64,000 nucleotides of DNA from Cronobacter muytjensii ATCC 51329 (lineage in GTDB: Bacteria; Pseudomonadota; Gammaproteobacteria; Enterobacterales; Enterobacteriaceae): contig NZ_CP012268.1 of the NCBI RefSeq assembly GCF_001277195.1, positions 930,001 through 994,000 on the forward strand, written 5' to 3'. A program made the translations under genes and the position numbers. Position 1 is the first letter of the stretch. Every line of letters begins with the position of its first letter. Below the pieces are notes generated by a model. The model was not told the DNA's origin, did not search any database, and saw only the letters and a program-made list of their open reading frames with translations. Shown here piece after piece: positions 41,295 to 50,878 of this stretch.

Positions 41295-42497
41295 TCAGGC
41301 GGTCAGGCGGCAGGCGTCCTGCGCGATAACCAGTTCTTCGTTGGTCGGAATGACCATCGCGAGGGTGGTGCCTTCTTTGTTGATGAAGCCGGATTTGCCG
41401 AAACGCGCGGCCAGGTTGCGCTCGTGGTCAACCTCGAAGCCCAGCACGCCCAGCTTGCCGAGGGAGAGTTCGCGAACCATCGCGGCGTTCTCGCCGATGC
41501 CGCCCGTAAAGACGACCGCATCCAGACGACCTTCCATCAGCGCGGTGTAGGAGCCGATGTATTTGGCCAGACGGTGGCAGTACACGTCCATTGCACGCTT
41601 CGCATCTTCTTTGGTTGCGTAGTTGTCTTCAACATAACGGCAGTCGCTGGTGACTTCAGTCAGACCCAGCAGGCCCGATTCTTTGGTTAGCAGCTTGTTG
41701 ATGTCATCAACGCTCATGCCCAGAGCATCGTGCAGGTGGAAGACGATGGCGGGGTCGATGTCGCCGGAGCGGGTGCCCATTACCAGACCTTCCAGCGGGG
41801 TGAGACCCATAGAGGTGTCAACGCATTTGCCGTTGCGGATTGCGGAAACAGAACCGCCGTTGCCCAGGTGGCACGTGATGATGTTCACTTCGTCCACCGG
41901 CTTGTTCAGCATTTTTGCGGCTTCCTGCGTCACATAGAAGTGGCTGGTGCCGTGCGCGCCGTAGCGACGAATGCCGTGTTCTTTATACAGTTTGTACGGC
42001 AGGGCGTAGAGGTAAGACTCTTCCGGCATGGTCTGGTGGAACGCGGTGTCGAACACGGCCACGTTTTTATCTGCCAGGTTCGGGAAGGATTTCAGCGCTT
42101 CAGCGATACCGATCAGGTGGGCCGGGTTATGCAGCGGCGCAAAAGAGGCGGAATCTTTGATGCCCTGAATAACAGACTCATCAATGACTACGGAACTGGT
42201 ATACTTCTCGCCACCATGCACGATACGATGACCAATCGCGGTCAGTTGGGCAGACAGCTCCGGTTTTTGTGCCAGAATAGTATTAACGATGAAGTTCAGC
42301 GCTTCGCTGTGAGCCGCACCGGCGCCAAGCGCCGCTTCTTGTTTGCCGCCGTCCATTTTCCATTTGATACGCGCTTCAGGAAGATGGAAACATTCGGCCA
42401 GACCGGACAGGTACTCGTCACCGTTGAGAGCATCGATGATGGCAAATTTCAGTGAGGAGCTACCGCAGTTGAGAACCAGTACTAACTTACTCGACAT
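41295..42497 (-). CDS. ackA: Acetate kinase AckA
   Basis: AckA phosphorylates ADP with acetyl phosphate, yielding acetate and ATP, and runs in reverse for acetate uptake. It belongs to the ASKHA fold. LVLNCGSSSLKFAI opens the protein as the phosphate-binding loop. The GHRIVHGG, FDTAFHQTMP and THLGNGG-type (CHLGNGGSVSA) motifs follow, with VFTGGIGENAAMVR near the C-terminus. It is 400 residues, as in E. coli. The gene is first in the ackA-pta unit and divergent from yfbV. Confidence 0.97.
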   Translation of the reverse strand: MSSKLVLVLNCGSSSLKFAIIDALNGDEYLSGLAECFHLPEARIKWKMDGGKQEAALGAGAAHSEALNFIVNTILAQKPELSAQLTAIGHRIVHGGEKYTSSVVIDESVIQGIKDSASFAPLHNPAHLIGIAEALKSFPNLADKNVAVFDTAFHQTMPEESYLYALPYKLYKEHGIRRYGAHGTSHFYVTQEAAKMLNKPVDEVNIITCHLGNGGSVSAIRNGKCVDTSMGLTPLEGLVMGTRSGDIDPAIVFHLHDALGMSVDDINKLLTKESGLLGLTEVTSDCRYVEDNYATKEDAKRAMDVYCHRLAKYIGSYTALMEGRLDAVVFTGGIGENAAMVRELSLGKLGVLGFEVDHERNLAARFGKSGFINKEGTTLAMVIPTNEELVIAQDACRLTA

Positions 42498-42831
42498 GGA
42501 AGTACCTATTAGTGATACGTGGCTAAAAAAACGTCAGTGAGTCTCTCAGCGTAGCGTAAGATGACGCCGACATTTATGATTAACGTCATAGCGAAGGGAG
42601 ATTCTGCTGTGACGAAGAAATAAACAGAGTTTACGCCATTCTGCGCAAATTTCCGGCGCGAATGACGGCCTTAAAGATTTGACAGCGCGGGCTTTGCCTT
42701 CTACGCCATCGCAGGCGGGCACAGGATAACTGATTGCAGCTGGCATTGACAAAATATTTTGAACGTTGTCATAGAGAGTTGTTATCTTGCAGAAAAATTT
42801 TATTTTTTATTAATGAAGTTGAGGTAAGGCC
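42498..42831. other. ackA/yfbV divergent control region
   Basis: This 334-base gap holds no gene. It contains a 6-bp inverted repeat ATGACG/CGTCAT with a 17-bp spacer (42561-42589) on the ackA side. On the yfbV side there is TTGACA (42746-42751), with TGACAA/TTGTCA symmetry across 42747-42771 and a poor candidate -10 (CATAGA) 18 bp on. These are probably the two promoters, but no specific regulator can be assigned. Confidence 0.4.
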
Positions 42832-43287
42832 ATGTCGACACCTGAAAATCGCCCCGTGAGCTTTTTTAGCCTGTTTCGTCGTGGGCAACACTATGCGAAG
42901 ACCTGGCCGATTGATAAGCGCCTGGCTCCGGTCTTTGTCGAAAACCGGGTGATCCGCGCCACGCGCTTCGCTATCCGTGTGATGCCGCCCGTCGCCGTGT
43001 TTACCCTGTGCTGGCAAATTGCGCTCGGCGGCCAGCTTGGGCCTGCCGTCGCCACTGCGCTGTTCGCGCTGAGTATGCCGATGCAGGGCCTGTGGTGGCT
43101 TGGCAAGCGCTCCGTCACGCCGCTGCCGCCAGGCACGTTGAGCTGGTTTTATGAAGTGCGCACCAAATTACAGGAGGCGGGGCAGGCGCTGGCACCCGTT
43201 GAAGGCAAGCCCGATTACCAGGCGCTGGCTGACACCCTGAAACGTGCGTTTAAGCAACTTGATAAAACTTTTCTTGATGACTTGTAA
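42832..43287 (+). CDS. yfbV: UPF0208 membrane protein YfbV
   Basis: YfbV is a 151-residue inner-membrane protein with two central helices (about residues 46-66 and 70-90). E. coli YfbV has been linked to organisation of the terminus macrodomain, but its mechanism is unresolved. The conserved sequence RRGQHYAKTWPIDKRLAPVF near the N-terminus identifies the family. A GAGGTAAGG ribosome-binding site precedes the ATG. It sits between ackA and yfbU exactly as in E. coli. Confidence 0.93.
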   Translation: MSTPENRPVSFFSLFRRGQHYAKTWPIDKRLAPVFVENRVIRATRFAIRVMPPVAVFTLCWQIALGGQLGPAVATALFALSMPMQGLWWLGKRSVTPLPPGTLSWFYEVRTKLQEAGQALAPVEGKPDYQALADTLKRAFKQLDKTFLDDL

Positions 43288-43374
43288 TTGATCAAAAGAC
43301 GTATGGGCAAAAGAAGGCAGAGTAGGGAACAGTATCCCACTTTGATCGGGCTTCGCCTGTAACAGGAGCACACC

Positions 43375-43869
43375 ATGGAAATGACCCATGCCCAGCGTCT
43401 TATTCTCTCCAACCAGTACAAAATGATGACCCTGCTCGATCCGGACAATGGCGAGCGCTACCGCCGCCTGCAAACCATCATCGAGCGCGGCTACGGTTTA
43501 CAGATGCGCGAACTCGACCGCGATTTCGGCGAGCTGAGCGAAGAGACCTGCCGCACCGTTATCGACATCATGGAGATGTATCACGCCCTCCAGGTCTCCA
43601 GAGCCAACATGAAAGACAACCACACGATTGATGAACGTCGCGTGACGTTTCTGGGCTTTGATGCCGCTACCGAAGCGCGTTTCCTCGGCTACGTGCGGTT
43701 CCTGGTCAACACGGAAGGGCGCTATACCCATTTCGACGCCGGCACGCACGGCTTCAACGCGCAAACCCCGATGTGGGAAAAATACCTGCGGATGCTGAAA
43801 GTGTGGCAGGCCTGCCCGCGCCAGTACCACCTGTGCGCCAACGAAATTATGCAGATTATTAACGCCTGA
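43375..43869 (+). CDS. yfbU: YfbU family protein
   Basis: YfbU is a conserved 164-residue cytoplasmic protein. E. coli YfbU has been reported to cause cell death when overproduced, but its role is unknown. The N-terminus MEMTHAQRLILSNQYKMM and the C-terminal CPRQYHLCANEIMQIINA fit the family closely. The ribosome-binding site is AGGAG. hxpA begins 13 bases after the stop, so the two are probably co-transcribed. Confidence 0.93.
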   Translation: MEMTHAQRLILSNQYKMMTLLDPDNGERYRRLQTIIERGYGLQMRELDRDFGELSEETCRTVIDIMEMYHALQVSRANMKDNHTIDERRVTFLGFDAATEARFLGYVRFLVNTEGRYTHFDAGTHGFNAQTPMWEKYLRMLKVWQACPRQYHLCANEIMQIINA

Positions 43870-43881
43870 CGGGAGAAGGCT

Positions 43882-44541
43882 GTGGAATGTAAAGGGTTTT
43901 TGTTCGATCTGGACGGTACGCTGGTGGACTCTCTGCCTGCGGTAGAGCGCGCCTGGTGCCACTGGGCGGATCGCTTCGGCATCGCGCACGACGAGGTGCT
44001 GGGCTTTATTCATGGCAAACAGGCGATCACCTCGCTGCGCCATTTTATGGACGGGCACAGCGAAGACGAGATCATAGCAGAGTTTCGCCGCCTGGAGCAG
44101 ATTGAGGCCAGCGATACCGAGGGCATCGTCGCGCTGCCGGGCGCGCTCGCGCTCCTTAATTACCTGAACGACGCCCGCATTCCCTGGGCCATTGTCACCT
44201 CCGGCTCCATGCCGGTCGCCTCTGCGCGTCGGAGCGCAACGGGCCTGCCGGAGCCAGAAGTATTTGTTACCGCAGAGCGCGTAAAGCGCGGCAAACCGGA
44301 GCCGGACGCCTATCTGCTCGGCGCTGAATTGCTGGGCCTGGCGCCTCATGAATGTGCGGTTGTGGAAGATGCCCCGGCAGGTATTCTTTCAGGCCTGGCG
44401 GCGGGCTGTCCGGTGATTGCCGCTAACCCGCCTGCCAACACGCCGCGTCTTGACGAGGCGGCGCTGGTCGTCAAAACCCTTAACGAACTGGCGCTGGAAA
44501 AAGGCGCTGACGGCTGGGTGCGCGTAACGCAAAAGCCGTAA
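43882..44541 (+). CDS. hxpA: Hexitol/sugar phosphatase HxpA (HAD superfamily)
   Basis: HxpA (formerly YfbT) is a haloacid-dehalogenase phosphatase that hydrolyses small sugar and hexitol phosphates. Motif I is FDLDGTLVDS (D9 nucleophile, D11 acid/base). Motif II is VTSGS, motif III the lysine in KRGKPEPD, and motif IV VVEDAPAG. The helical cap lies after motif I. It is 219 residues starting from GTG behind GGGAGAAGG. It follows yfbU by a few bases, and a terminator lies between it and yfbS. Confidence 0.92.
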   Translation: MECKGFLFDLDGTLVDSLPAVERAWCHWADRFGIAHDEVLGFIHGKQAITSLRHFMDGHSEDEIIAEFRRLEQIEASDTEGIVALPGALALLNYLNDARIPWAIVTSGSMPVASARRSATGLPEPEVFVTAERVKRGKPEPDAYLLGAELLGLAPHECAVVEDAPAGILSGLAAGCPVIAANPPANTPRLDEAALVVKTLNELALEKGADGWVRVTQKP

Positions 44542-44582
44542 CGACGCCCCCGTTTCTGGCGCGACGGCGCCACCTTTCTGAT

Positions 44583-44609
44583 ACGGCGGGTTTCCCGCCG
44601 TTTTCATTG
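44583..44609 (+). terminator. Terminator between hxpA and yfbS
   Basis: An 8-bp stem (ACGGCGGG at 44583-44590, CCCGCCGT at 44594-44601) with a TTT loop is followed by TTTCATT. It ends the yfbU-hxpA transcript. Confidence 0.7.
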
Positions 44610-44641
44610 GCGAAGCCGTGATAACAACAAAAGGATACGTT

Positions 44642-46474
44642 GTGAATGGTGAATTAATCTGGGTGTTGACCCTGCTTGGCGTGGCGGTGCTGCTGTTCGC
44701 CACCGGGAAAATCCGCATGGATGCCGTAGCGCTTTTGGTCATTGTCGCGTTTATCCTGAGCGGCACATTGACCATTAATGAAGCCTTTGCGGGCTTCAGC
44801 GATCCGAACGTGATTCTTATCGCCGCGCTGTTCGTTATCGGCGACGGTCTGGTGCGCACCGGGGTGGCCACCAGGATGGGCGCCTGGCTGGTGCAGATGG
44901 CGGGCAGCAGCGAAACCCGGATGCTGGTGCTGTTAATGTTAACGGTCGCCGGTCTTGGCGCGTTTATGAGTTCCACCGGCGTGGTGGCGATATTTATTCC
45001 CGTCGTGATAAGCGTCTGCGCGCGGATGAAAATCGCGCCGTCGCGCCTGATGATGCCGTTAAGCTTCGCCGGTCTTATCAGCGGCATGATGACGCTGGTG
45101 GCGACGCCGCCCAATCTGGTCGTCAACAGCGAGCTGCTGCGCGAAGGGCACGCCGGGTTTGGTTTTTTCAGCGTGACGCCCGTGGGGCTCGCCATTCTGG
45201 CGCTGGGCATTGTCTATATGCTGCTGGTGCGCTTTATGCTGGGCTCAGGCGAGGGCCGCGACAAACCGCAGGCCTGGAGCCGTCGCACGTTTCGTGATTT
45301 TATCCGCGATTATCACCTTACCGGCCGCGCGCGCCGTCTGGCGATCCGCCCCGGCTCGCCCCTTATCGGCCACCGGCTGGATGATTTACAACTGCGCGAG
45401 CATTACGGCGCCAACGTGATTGGCGTTGAACGCTGGCGCCGCTTTCGCCGCGTGATTGTGGATGTTAACGGCGTGACGGAGTTTCGCGCGCGGGATGTCC
45501 TGCTGATAGACATGTCCGCCTCAGATATGGATTTGCGCCAGTTTTGCAGCGAGCAGCAGCTGGAGCCGATGATCCTGCGCGGCGACTATTTTTCCGATCA
45601 GGCGTTAGATGTGGGCATGGCGGAGCTGTCGCTGACGCCGGAAGGCGAGATGGTGGGGAAAACGGTGCGCGAAATACATTTTCGCAGCCGCTACGGGCTC
45701 AATGTCGTCGGCATCAAACGTGAGGGCAAAGCGCTGCCAGGGGCGGTGGTGAACGAGCCATTACAGCTTGGCGATCTGCTGCTGGTGGTAGGGCCCTGGA
45801 AGCTTATCAGCCAGCTCGGGCAGAAGTGTCGCGACGTAGTGGTGCTGAATCTGCCGGTAGAGGAGAGCGACGCGTCGCCCGCCCACAGCCAGGCGCCGCA
45901 CGCGATTTTCTGCCTCGCGCTGATGGTGGCGATGATGCTGACCGACGAGATCCCAAACCCGGTCGCTGCGATTATCGCCTGTCTGCTGATGGGAAAATTT
46001 CGCTGTATCAACCCGGACAGTGCCTGGAAAGCGATCCACTGGCCGAGCATTATTCTTATCGTCGGTATGATGCCCTTTGCGCAGGCATTACAGAAAACCG
46101 GTGGGGTTGCGCTTATCGTTGACGGGCTGATGCGCGTCAGCGGCGGTTATGGCCCCTATGTGATGCTGGGCTGTCTGTTTGTGATGTGCGCCGCGATCGG
46201 TCTGTTCATTTCCAATACCGCGACGGCGGTGCTGATGGCGCCCATCGCGCTGGCCGCCGCCAATACGATGGGCGTGTCGCCGTACCCTTTCGCGATGGGC
46301 GTAGCGATGGCGGCATCGGCCGCGTTTATGACGCCAGTGTCGTCGCCCGTAAACACTCTGGTGCTTGGGCCGGGGAATTACCGCTTCAGCGATTTTGTCA
46401 AAACCGGCGTGCCGTTTACGCTTATCGTGATGGTGGTCTGCGTGCTCTTAATTCCGGTACTCTTCCCGTTCTGA
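44642..46474 (+). CDS. yfbS: SLC13/DASS-family transporter YfbS with RCK_C domains
   Basis: YfbS is a 610-residue inner-membrane protein of the divalent anion/sodium symporter family. Its substrate is unknown; sulfate and dicarboxylates are family precedents. Two hydrophobic halves flank a soluble central section of about 200 residues containing two TrkA-C (RCK_C) domains. The second starts near LTPEGEMVGKTVREIHF. The motif SFAGLISGMMTLVATPPNLVVN in the first half and its repeat AFMTPVSSPVNTLVLGPG in the second are family signatures. The GTG at 44642, behind AAGGA, gives the E. coli length. The upstream frame from 44618 is rejected. Confidence 0.92.
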   Translation: MNGELIWVLTLLGVAVLLFATGKIRMDAVALLVIVAFILSGTLTINEAFAGFSDPNVILIAALFVIGDGLVRTGVATRMGAWLVQMAGSSETRMLVLLMLTVAGLGAFMSSTGVVAIFIPVVISVCARMKIAPSRLMMPLSFAGLISGMMTLVATPPNLVVNSELLREGHAGFGFFSVTPVGLAILALGIVYMLLVRFMLGSGEGRDKPQAWSRRTFRDFIRDYHLTGRARRLAIRPGSPLIGHRLDDLQLREHYGANVIGVERWRRFRRVIVDVNGVTEFRARDVLLIDMSASDMDLRQFCSEQQLEPMILRGDYFSDQALDVGMAELSLTPEGEMVGKTVREIHFRSRYGLNVVGIKREGKALPGAVVNEPLQLGDLLLVVGPWKLISQLGQKCRDVVVLNLPVEESDASPAHSQAPHAIFCLALMVAMMLTDEIPNPVAAIIACLLMGKFRCINPDSAWKAIHWPSIILIVGMMPFAQALQKTGGVALIVDGLMRVSGGYGPYVMLGCLFVMCAAIGLFISNTATAVLMAPIALAAANTMGVSPYPFAMGVAMAASAAFMTPVSSPVNTLVLGPGNYRFSDFVKTGVPFTLIVMVVCVLLIPVLFPF

Positions 46475-46478
46475 CGCG

Positions 46479-47078
46479 TCAGAGCGGGGAGTCCTGACTG
46501 ATTTCATCTAATGACAGATGAAAGCTTGGGACAAACACCTGCATGAAATAATCCATCTCTGCGCTGTGCCGCTGCGCCAGCGTTTTCTCAAGGCGGCTTT
46601 TGGCGAGCAGAAATTCATTGTTGCCCGCCGAAAGTTCCTCCAGGCATTTCAGGTAGGCGCACAGGGCGTCCGCCTGCTTAACCAGCGACTTCTCATCCTC
46701 GGTATAGTGGTGCTCATCAAGCAGCGGCGCGAAGATGTCCTGTAACTCTTCCGGCACCATTTCAATCAGCTTCTGCTGGGCGATTTTCTCGATAGCTTTA
46801 TATTCATGGGCTATCTGGGAATTGAAATATTTCACTGGTGTCGGCAGATCGCCCGTTAACACTTCGCTGGCATCGTGGTACATCGCCAGCAGCGCAATAC
46901 GCTCTGGATTAACTTTGCCCTGAAATTTACGGTTTTTGATCGCGGCAAGTGCATGGGCGACCATCGCCACCTGCAGACTATGTTCAGACACATTTTCAGT
47001 GCGCACATTGCGCATTAATGGCCAGCGATTAATTAACTTCAGTCGGGAAAGGTAGGCGAAAAAATGACTCTGACTCAT
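46479..47078 (-). CDS. yfbR: 5'-deoxynucleotidase YfbR
   Basis: YfbR is an HD-domain phosphohydrolase that dephosphorylates deoxyribonucleoside 5'-monophosphates with Co or Mn. The HD metal ligands are H33 (SEHSL), H68-D69 (MYHDASE) and D137 (KQADALC). MSQSHFFAYLSRLK at 47078 gives 199 residues, the E. coli length. The stop lies only 4 bases from that of the convergent yfbS. An upstream in-frame ATG (47141) adds 21 residues without similarity. Confidence 0.95.
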   Translation of the reverse strand: MSQSHFFAYLSRLKLINRWPLMRNVRTENVSEHSLQVAMVAHALAAIKNRKFQGKVNPERIALLAMYHDASEVLTGDLPTPVKYFNSQIAHEYKAIEKIAQQKLIEMVPEELQDIFAPLLDEHHYTEDEKSLVKQADALCAYLKCLEELSAGNNEFLLAKSRLEKTLAQRHSAEMDYFMQVFVPSFHLSLDEISQDSPL

Positions 47079-47158
47079 AAAGATCCCTTGTCTGTGACTG
47101 CGACAAAAAACCATTGTGAGGGGAGAGGGGGGAAGATGCAAATCTCCCCCCGCAAGGA

Positions 47159-48373
47159 TTACTGATGATAGCCGGAAAGAAAGCGGCCCAGCTTGTTAAT
47201 GGCGAGATCGAGCTCATCAATACGTGGCAGAGTCACGATACGAACGTGATCCGGCCACGGCCAGTTAAAGGCGGTGCCCTGAACCAGCAGCACTTTTTCC
47301 TGGAGCAGGAAATCCAGCACCATTTTCTGATCGTCGTGAATGTTAAACCGCTTTGCGTCAATTTTCGGGAACATATAGAGGGCGCCGCGCGGTTTTACAC
47401 AGCTCACGCCCGGGATCTCGTTAATCAGTTCCCAGGCGCGGTTGCGCTGCTCATAGAGCCGACCGCCGGGCACGATAAACTCGCTAATGCTCTGGTAGCC
47501 GCCGAGCGCTGTCTGAATGGCGTGCTGCGCCGGCACATTGGCGCACAGACGCATTGAGGCGAGCATCTCCAGCCCTTCGATATAGCCTTTCGCGTGTTTT
47601 TTCGGCCCGTTCAATACCATCCAGCCCTGACGGAAACCCGCGACGCGGTAAGTTTTGGAAAGGCCATTGAACGTGACGGTAAGAAGATCGGGTGCCAGCG
47701 CCGCGATCGAGTGATGCTCGGCGTCGTCATAGAGGATCTTGTCGTAAATTTCGTCGGCAAAGATTATCAGATTATGCTGGCGCGCTATCTCAACGATATC
47801 CAGCAGCAGTTCTTTTGAATAGACCGCGCCGGTCGGGTTGTTCGGATTGATGATAACAATCCCGCGGGTGCGCGGAGTGATTTTAGCGCGGATATCGTCA
47901 AGATCCGGGAACCAGTCGGAGGACTCGTCGCACAGATAATGCACCGCTTTGCCGCCGGAGAGGGACACCGCTGCCGTCCAGAGCGGGTAGTCGGGCGCAG
48001 GAACCAGCATTTCGTCGCCCGTGTTCAGCAGCGCCTGCATCGCCTGCACGATAAGCTCCGAGACGCCGTTGCCGATATAGATATCTTCTACCGTGACGTC
48101 GCGCATGTCGCGCGCCTGGTAGTGCTGCATGATAGCTTTACGCGCCGTGTAAAGCCCTTTGGAGTCACAATAGCCCTGCGCGGTAGGCAGGTTGCGGATA
48201 ACGTCCACCAGAATTTCATCGGGGGCGTCAAAACCAAACGGGGCCGGATTGCCGATATTCAGCTTAAGAACTTTTTGGCCTTCTTCTTCAATGCGTTTGG
48301 CCTCTTTAAGCACCGGGCCGCGGATGTCGTAACAGACATTGTCGAGCTTGCTGGATTTTTCTATGGGCGACAT
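47159..48373 (-). CDS. alaA: Glutamate-pyruvate aminotransferase AlaA
   Basis: AlaA is the main alanine-synthesising transaminase, a fold-type I PLP enzyme. The PLP lysine is K240 in FNGLSKTYRVAGFRQGW. NPNNPTGA (about 177-183), the substrate/PLP-contacting FADEIYDK and the C-terminal arginine in HVRIVTLP are present. It is 404 residues. In E. coli alaA is repressed by Lrp and alanine; no Lrp site is called here. E. coli has yfbP between alaA and lrhA; here the 950-base gap contains no such gene. Confidence 0.95.
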   Translation of the reverse strand: MSPIEKSSKLDNVCYDIRGPVLKEAKRIEEEGQKVLKLNIGNPAPFGFDAPDEILVDVIRNLPTAQGYCDSKGLYTARKAIMQHYQARDMRDVTVEDIYIGNGVSELIVQAMQALLNTGDEMLVPAPDYPLWTAAVSLSGGKAVHYLCDESSDWFPDLDDIRAKITPRTRGIVIINPNNPTGAVYSKELLLDIVEIARQHNLIIFADEIYDKILYDDAEHHSIAALAPDLLTVTFNGLSKTYRVAGFRQGWMVLNGPKKHAKGYIEGLEMLASMRLCANVPAQHAIQTALGGYQSISEFIVPGGRLYEQRNRAWELINEIPGVSCVKPRGALYMFPKIDAKRFNIHDDQKMVLDFLLQEKVLLVQGTAFNWPWPDHVRIVTLPRIDELDLAINKLGRFLSGYHQ

Positions 48374-49323
48374 AACGTCAGAACCTTACTTGTTTTGCGC
48401 TTCCTGCCATGGAAGCCGATGGCGGACAATTTACTCCTCCCGTCCGCGCTTTTAAAGCCTCGTGGGCAAGAGAGTGGTAACCCTGCCTTTCCCGGTCTCT
48501 AGTGTTATGTTTCTTATAAATGATTTTGGTTTTTATAAAATATTGTAAAATGAAGTGAGGTGTGTTTTTTGTGCTGGTATAAGTTTTGGCTATGGTTGAT
48601 GTCACCACAGGCGCGAATGCGCAATCTTAGCCAGTTAATTAATTCAGCCGCTATCAATTTTGCTCGCCAAAATAGAGACGCTTTATCTACACTGCTGATG
48701 ATAAAAAAGCGGGGTTGATAACGTAGCTTGTAACGAGCTTGTTATATGAACAGCGCGAGAAATAATGAATTATTAAATAATATTAATTATTGGTTTTGCC
48801 GATGTCTGTAATAGAGTTACGAAAATTTAGAATCCCCCAGGCATGTATAAGTAAAATCGTATTGAGTCTTAAAAAAAGAACAGATTTGCGATATTATAAG
48901 CCCCCTGGCGCAAGACGTTTCGCCAGCGCAGCCTGGCCGGAAAGCGCCTCCCCGGCAAGTGGTTGTTTCTATAGTCATTCAGGACACAAGTCAGGCATAG
49001 TTATATACTCTTCTTTTTCTTTTGTCAGAGTATGTTAAGGTCGCAGAGCCGTTACTTTTCGCCTTAGCCAACGTAGCCAGATTTTTAATTCAAATCACGG
49101 GTTCAATGTGCAAAATATTTGACGTTAAGGCACAGCGGCAGCAGAAAAAAACGCCCTTTTACTGTTTTAATAACCAGGGGTTTGAATTAGAAAAGCGCAT
49201 GGCGGTCTTCCGACGCGGGTTGTGTTAGCCCGGAAGCATGCTTCAAAAGGAATTGCTTTCTTTCCTTTACACATAGCAACAGACGGTATCCGCCGCGTGC
49301 GGTTACCTGAAAGTGATAACAAT
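48374..49323. other. 950-base alaA/lrhA intergenic control region, no gene seen
   Basis: This is the largest gene-free stretch in the window. The part from about 48500 to 48900 is strongly AT-rich. It holds a perfect inverted repeat ATTTTG-CTCGC-CAAAAT (48657-48673) with the T-N11-A form of a LysR-type operator. A TATTATAA run sits at 48892-48899. Short open frames at 48790-49038 and 49022-49228 lack ribosome-binding sites, typical codon usage and recognisable similarity. E. coli lrhA also has a long, complex promoter region. The region probably contains the alaA and lrhA promoters. Confidence 0.5.
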
Positions 49324-50259
49324 ATGATTAACGCAAATCGTCCGATCTTAAACCTCGACCTCGATCTGCTGAGAACGTTTGTCGCAGTCGCCGATCTGAA
49401 TACGTTTGCCGCCGCGGCAGCAGCGGTATGCCGTACGCAATCGGCCGTCAGCCAGCAGATGCAGCGCCTGGAGCAGCTGGTCGGTAAAGAGCTGTTTGCC
49501 CGTCATGGGCGTAATAAGCTGTTAACCGAACATGGCATCCAGTTGCTGGGTTACGCACGAAAAATTTTGCGCTTCAACGATGAAGCATGCACTTCGCTAA
49601 TGTATAGCAACCTGCAGGGCGTCCTGACCATTGGCGCTTCTGACGAATCGGCGGATACCATCCTGCCGTATCTTCTCAATCGTATCAGCTCGGTCTATCC
49701 GAAACTGGCGATTGATGTGCGTGTTAAACGCAATCCGTACATTATTGAAATGCTCAATCAGCAGGAGATAGACCTGGTCGTCACCACGCATCAGCCAGAG
49801 AATCTGGATTCACTGGTGCTACGCACGTCGCCTACGCTGTGGTATTGCGCGGCGGATTATACGCTGCATAAAAATGAAGCGGTGCCGCTGGTGGTTCTGG
49901 ATGAGCCGAGCCCGTATCGTGACGTGATTATCGAGCAGCTCAACGCGGCAAATGTGCCGTGGCGTATCTCTTACGTCGCATCCACATTGCCTGCGGTGCG
50001 CGCCGCCGTGAAAGCGGGGCTTGGCATTACCGCGCGCCCGGTGGAGATGATGAGCCCGGAACTGCGCGTACTGGGCACTTCAGACGGCCTGCCTGCGCTG
50101 CCGGAAACGCAGTACATGTTGTGTCGCAACACCAGCAGCAAGAACGACATGGCGGAGATTATCTTCCAGGCCATGGAGAGCCACTATCAACCGTGGCGCT
50201 ATACTGCGACGCTTGAAGGCGGTGATGATACGCTGCTGGTGCAGGGCGATCTGGAATAA
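49324..50259 (+). CDS. lrhA: LysR-family transcriptional regulator LrhA
   Basis: LrhA is a LysR-type regulator that represses flhDC, and hence motility and chemotaxis, and affects RpoS translation and fimbriae in E. coli. The helix-turn-helix (about residues 14-70, AAAAVCRTQSAVSQQMQRLEQ) is nearly identical to E. coli LrhA. The effector domain is more diverged. The ATG at 49324 gives 311 residues beginning MINANRPILN, matching the family start. An in-frame start at 49222 is rejected. It activates its own transcription in E. coli, and a LysR-type palindrome lies about 650 bases upstream. A strong terminator follows, before nuoA. Confidence 0.94.
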   Translation: MINANRPILNLDLDLLRTFVAVADLNTFAAAAAAVCRTQSAVSQQMQRLEQLVGKELFARHGRNKLLTEHGIQLLGYARKILRFNDEACTSLMYSNLQGVLTIGASDESADTILPYLLNRISSVYPKLAIDVRVKRNPYIIEMLNQQEIDLVVTTHQPENLDSLVLRTSPTLWYCAADYTLHKNEAVPLVVLDEPSPYRDVIIEQLNAANVPWRISYVASTLPAVRAAVKAGLGITARPVEMMSPELRVLGTSDGLPALPETQYMLCRNTSSKNDMAEIIFQAMESHYQPWRYTATLEGGDDTLLVQGDLE

Positions 50260-50291
50260 TATTTGCTGCAAATGTTTCATTGATGTTAATA

Positions 50292-50330
50292 AAGCCTCTG
50301 ATGATCGTAAGGTTATCAGAGGCTTTTTTT
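50292..50330 (+). terminator. Rho-independent terminator of lrhA
   Basis: An 11-bp stem (AAGCCTCTGAT at 50292-50302, ATCAGAGGCTT at 50315-50325) with a 12-nt loop is followed by a T-run. Confidence 0.9.
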
Positions 50331-50878
50331 ATACATTTCTGTAGGCTAAGTGCCTGTTATTAACTAAAATTGAAACTGTATTTCACCGCTTTTTCACCCT
50401 CTTTCAAGCCATTCCATACGCTTTTCACCAGCAGAAAATTTCACTTTTGATGTTAAAAAGTGAGCAATTTTGTTGCTGTTTTTTCTGGTCAATTAACAAA
50501 AGCGTGTCGCAGATCAAGAAAATACTCCCGACGAGGGGGAGGAATAGTTGAGATTTCCTGCCAAAATAAGGGGTGTTTATGTCCCCTCACTGTTAACGGA
50601 CACGATTCACCCGCCGGGCTCCGTGGTCTGATACGCGGCTCACAGGACGCTAAAAGCATCAAATGTTAATGGGCTTGGGGAGATGTAAACTAATGTTAGG
50701 TTTCTTTTGTTAAAGTTGACAAAAGGTTATAGAAAGGAGTAAAAAACCCCATCAATTTGCTGCCTAAGTAATAATTCCGGCAGTTATTGTACGGTTGATT
50801 GTTCCTCCCCTTGAATCGATGTGGCGTTCATCTGCCAGCAAGAGCAGAGGCTTTAGCGCCACTTTTGATGAGTAAGCA
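50331..50878 (+). promoter_or_regulatory. nuo operon promoter region and long leader
   Basis: About 550 bases without a gene precede nuoA. A consensus -35 TTGACA (50716-50721) is followed 18 bp later by TAAAAA (50740-50745), a candidate nuo promoter with a leader of about 130 bases. In E. coli the nuo promoter region is long and responds to ArcA, NarL, Fis and IHF. I could not place those sites confidently. Confidence 0.45.

Noticed and set aside
48790..49228. Two short plus-strand open frames in the alaA-lrhA gap
   Set aside because: No ribosome-binding site, atypical composition and no family resemblance; the second overlaps the probable lrhA leader.
50460..50669. 69-codon open frame upstream of nuoA
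   Set aside because: No ribosome-binding site or recognisable protein; it falls within the expected nuo control region.
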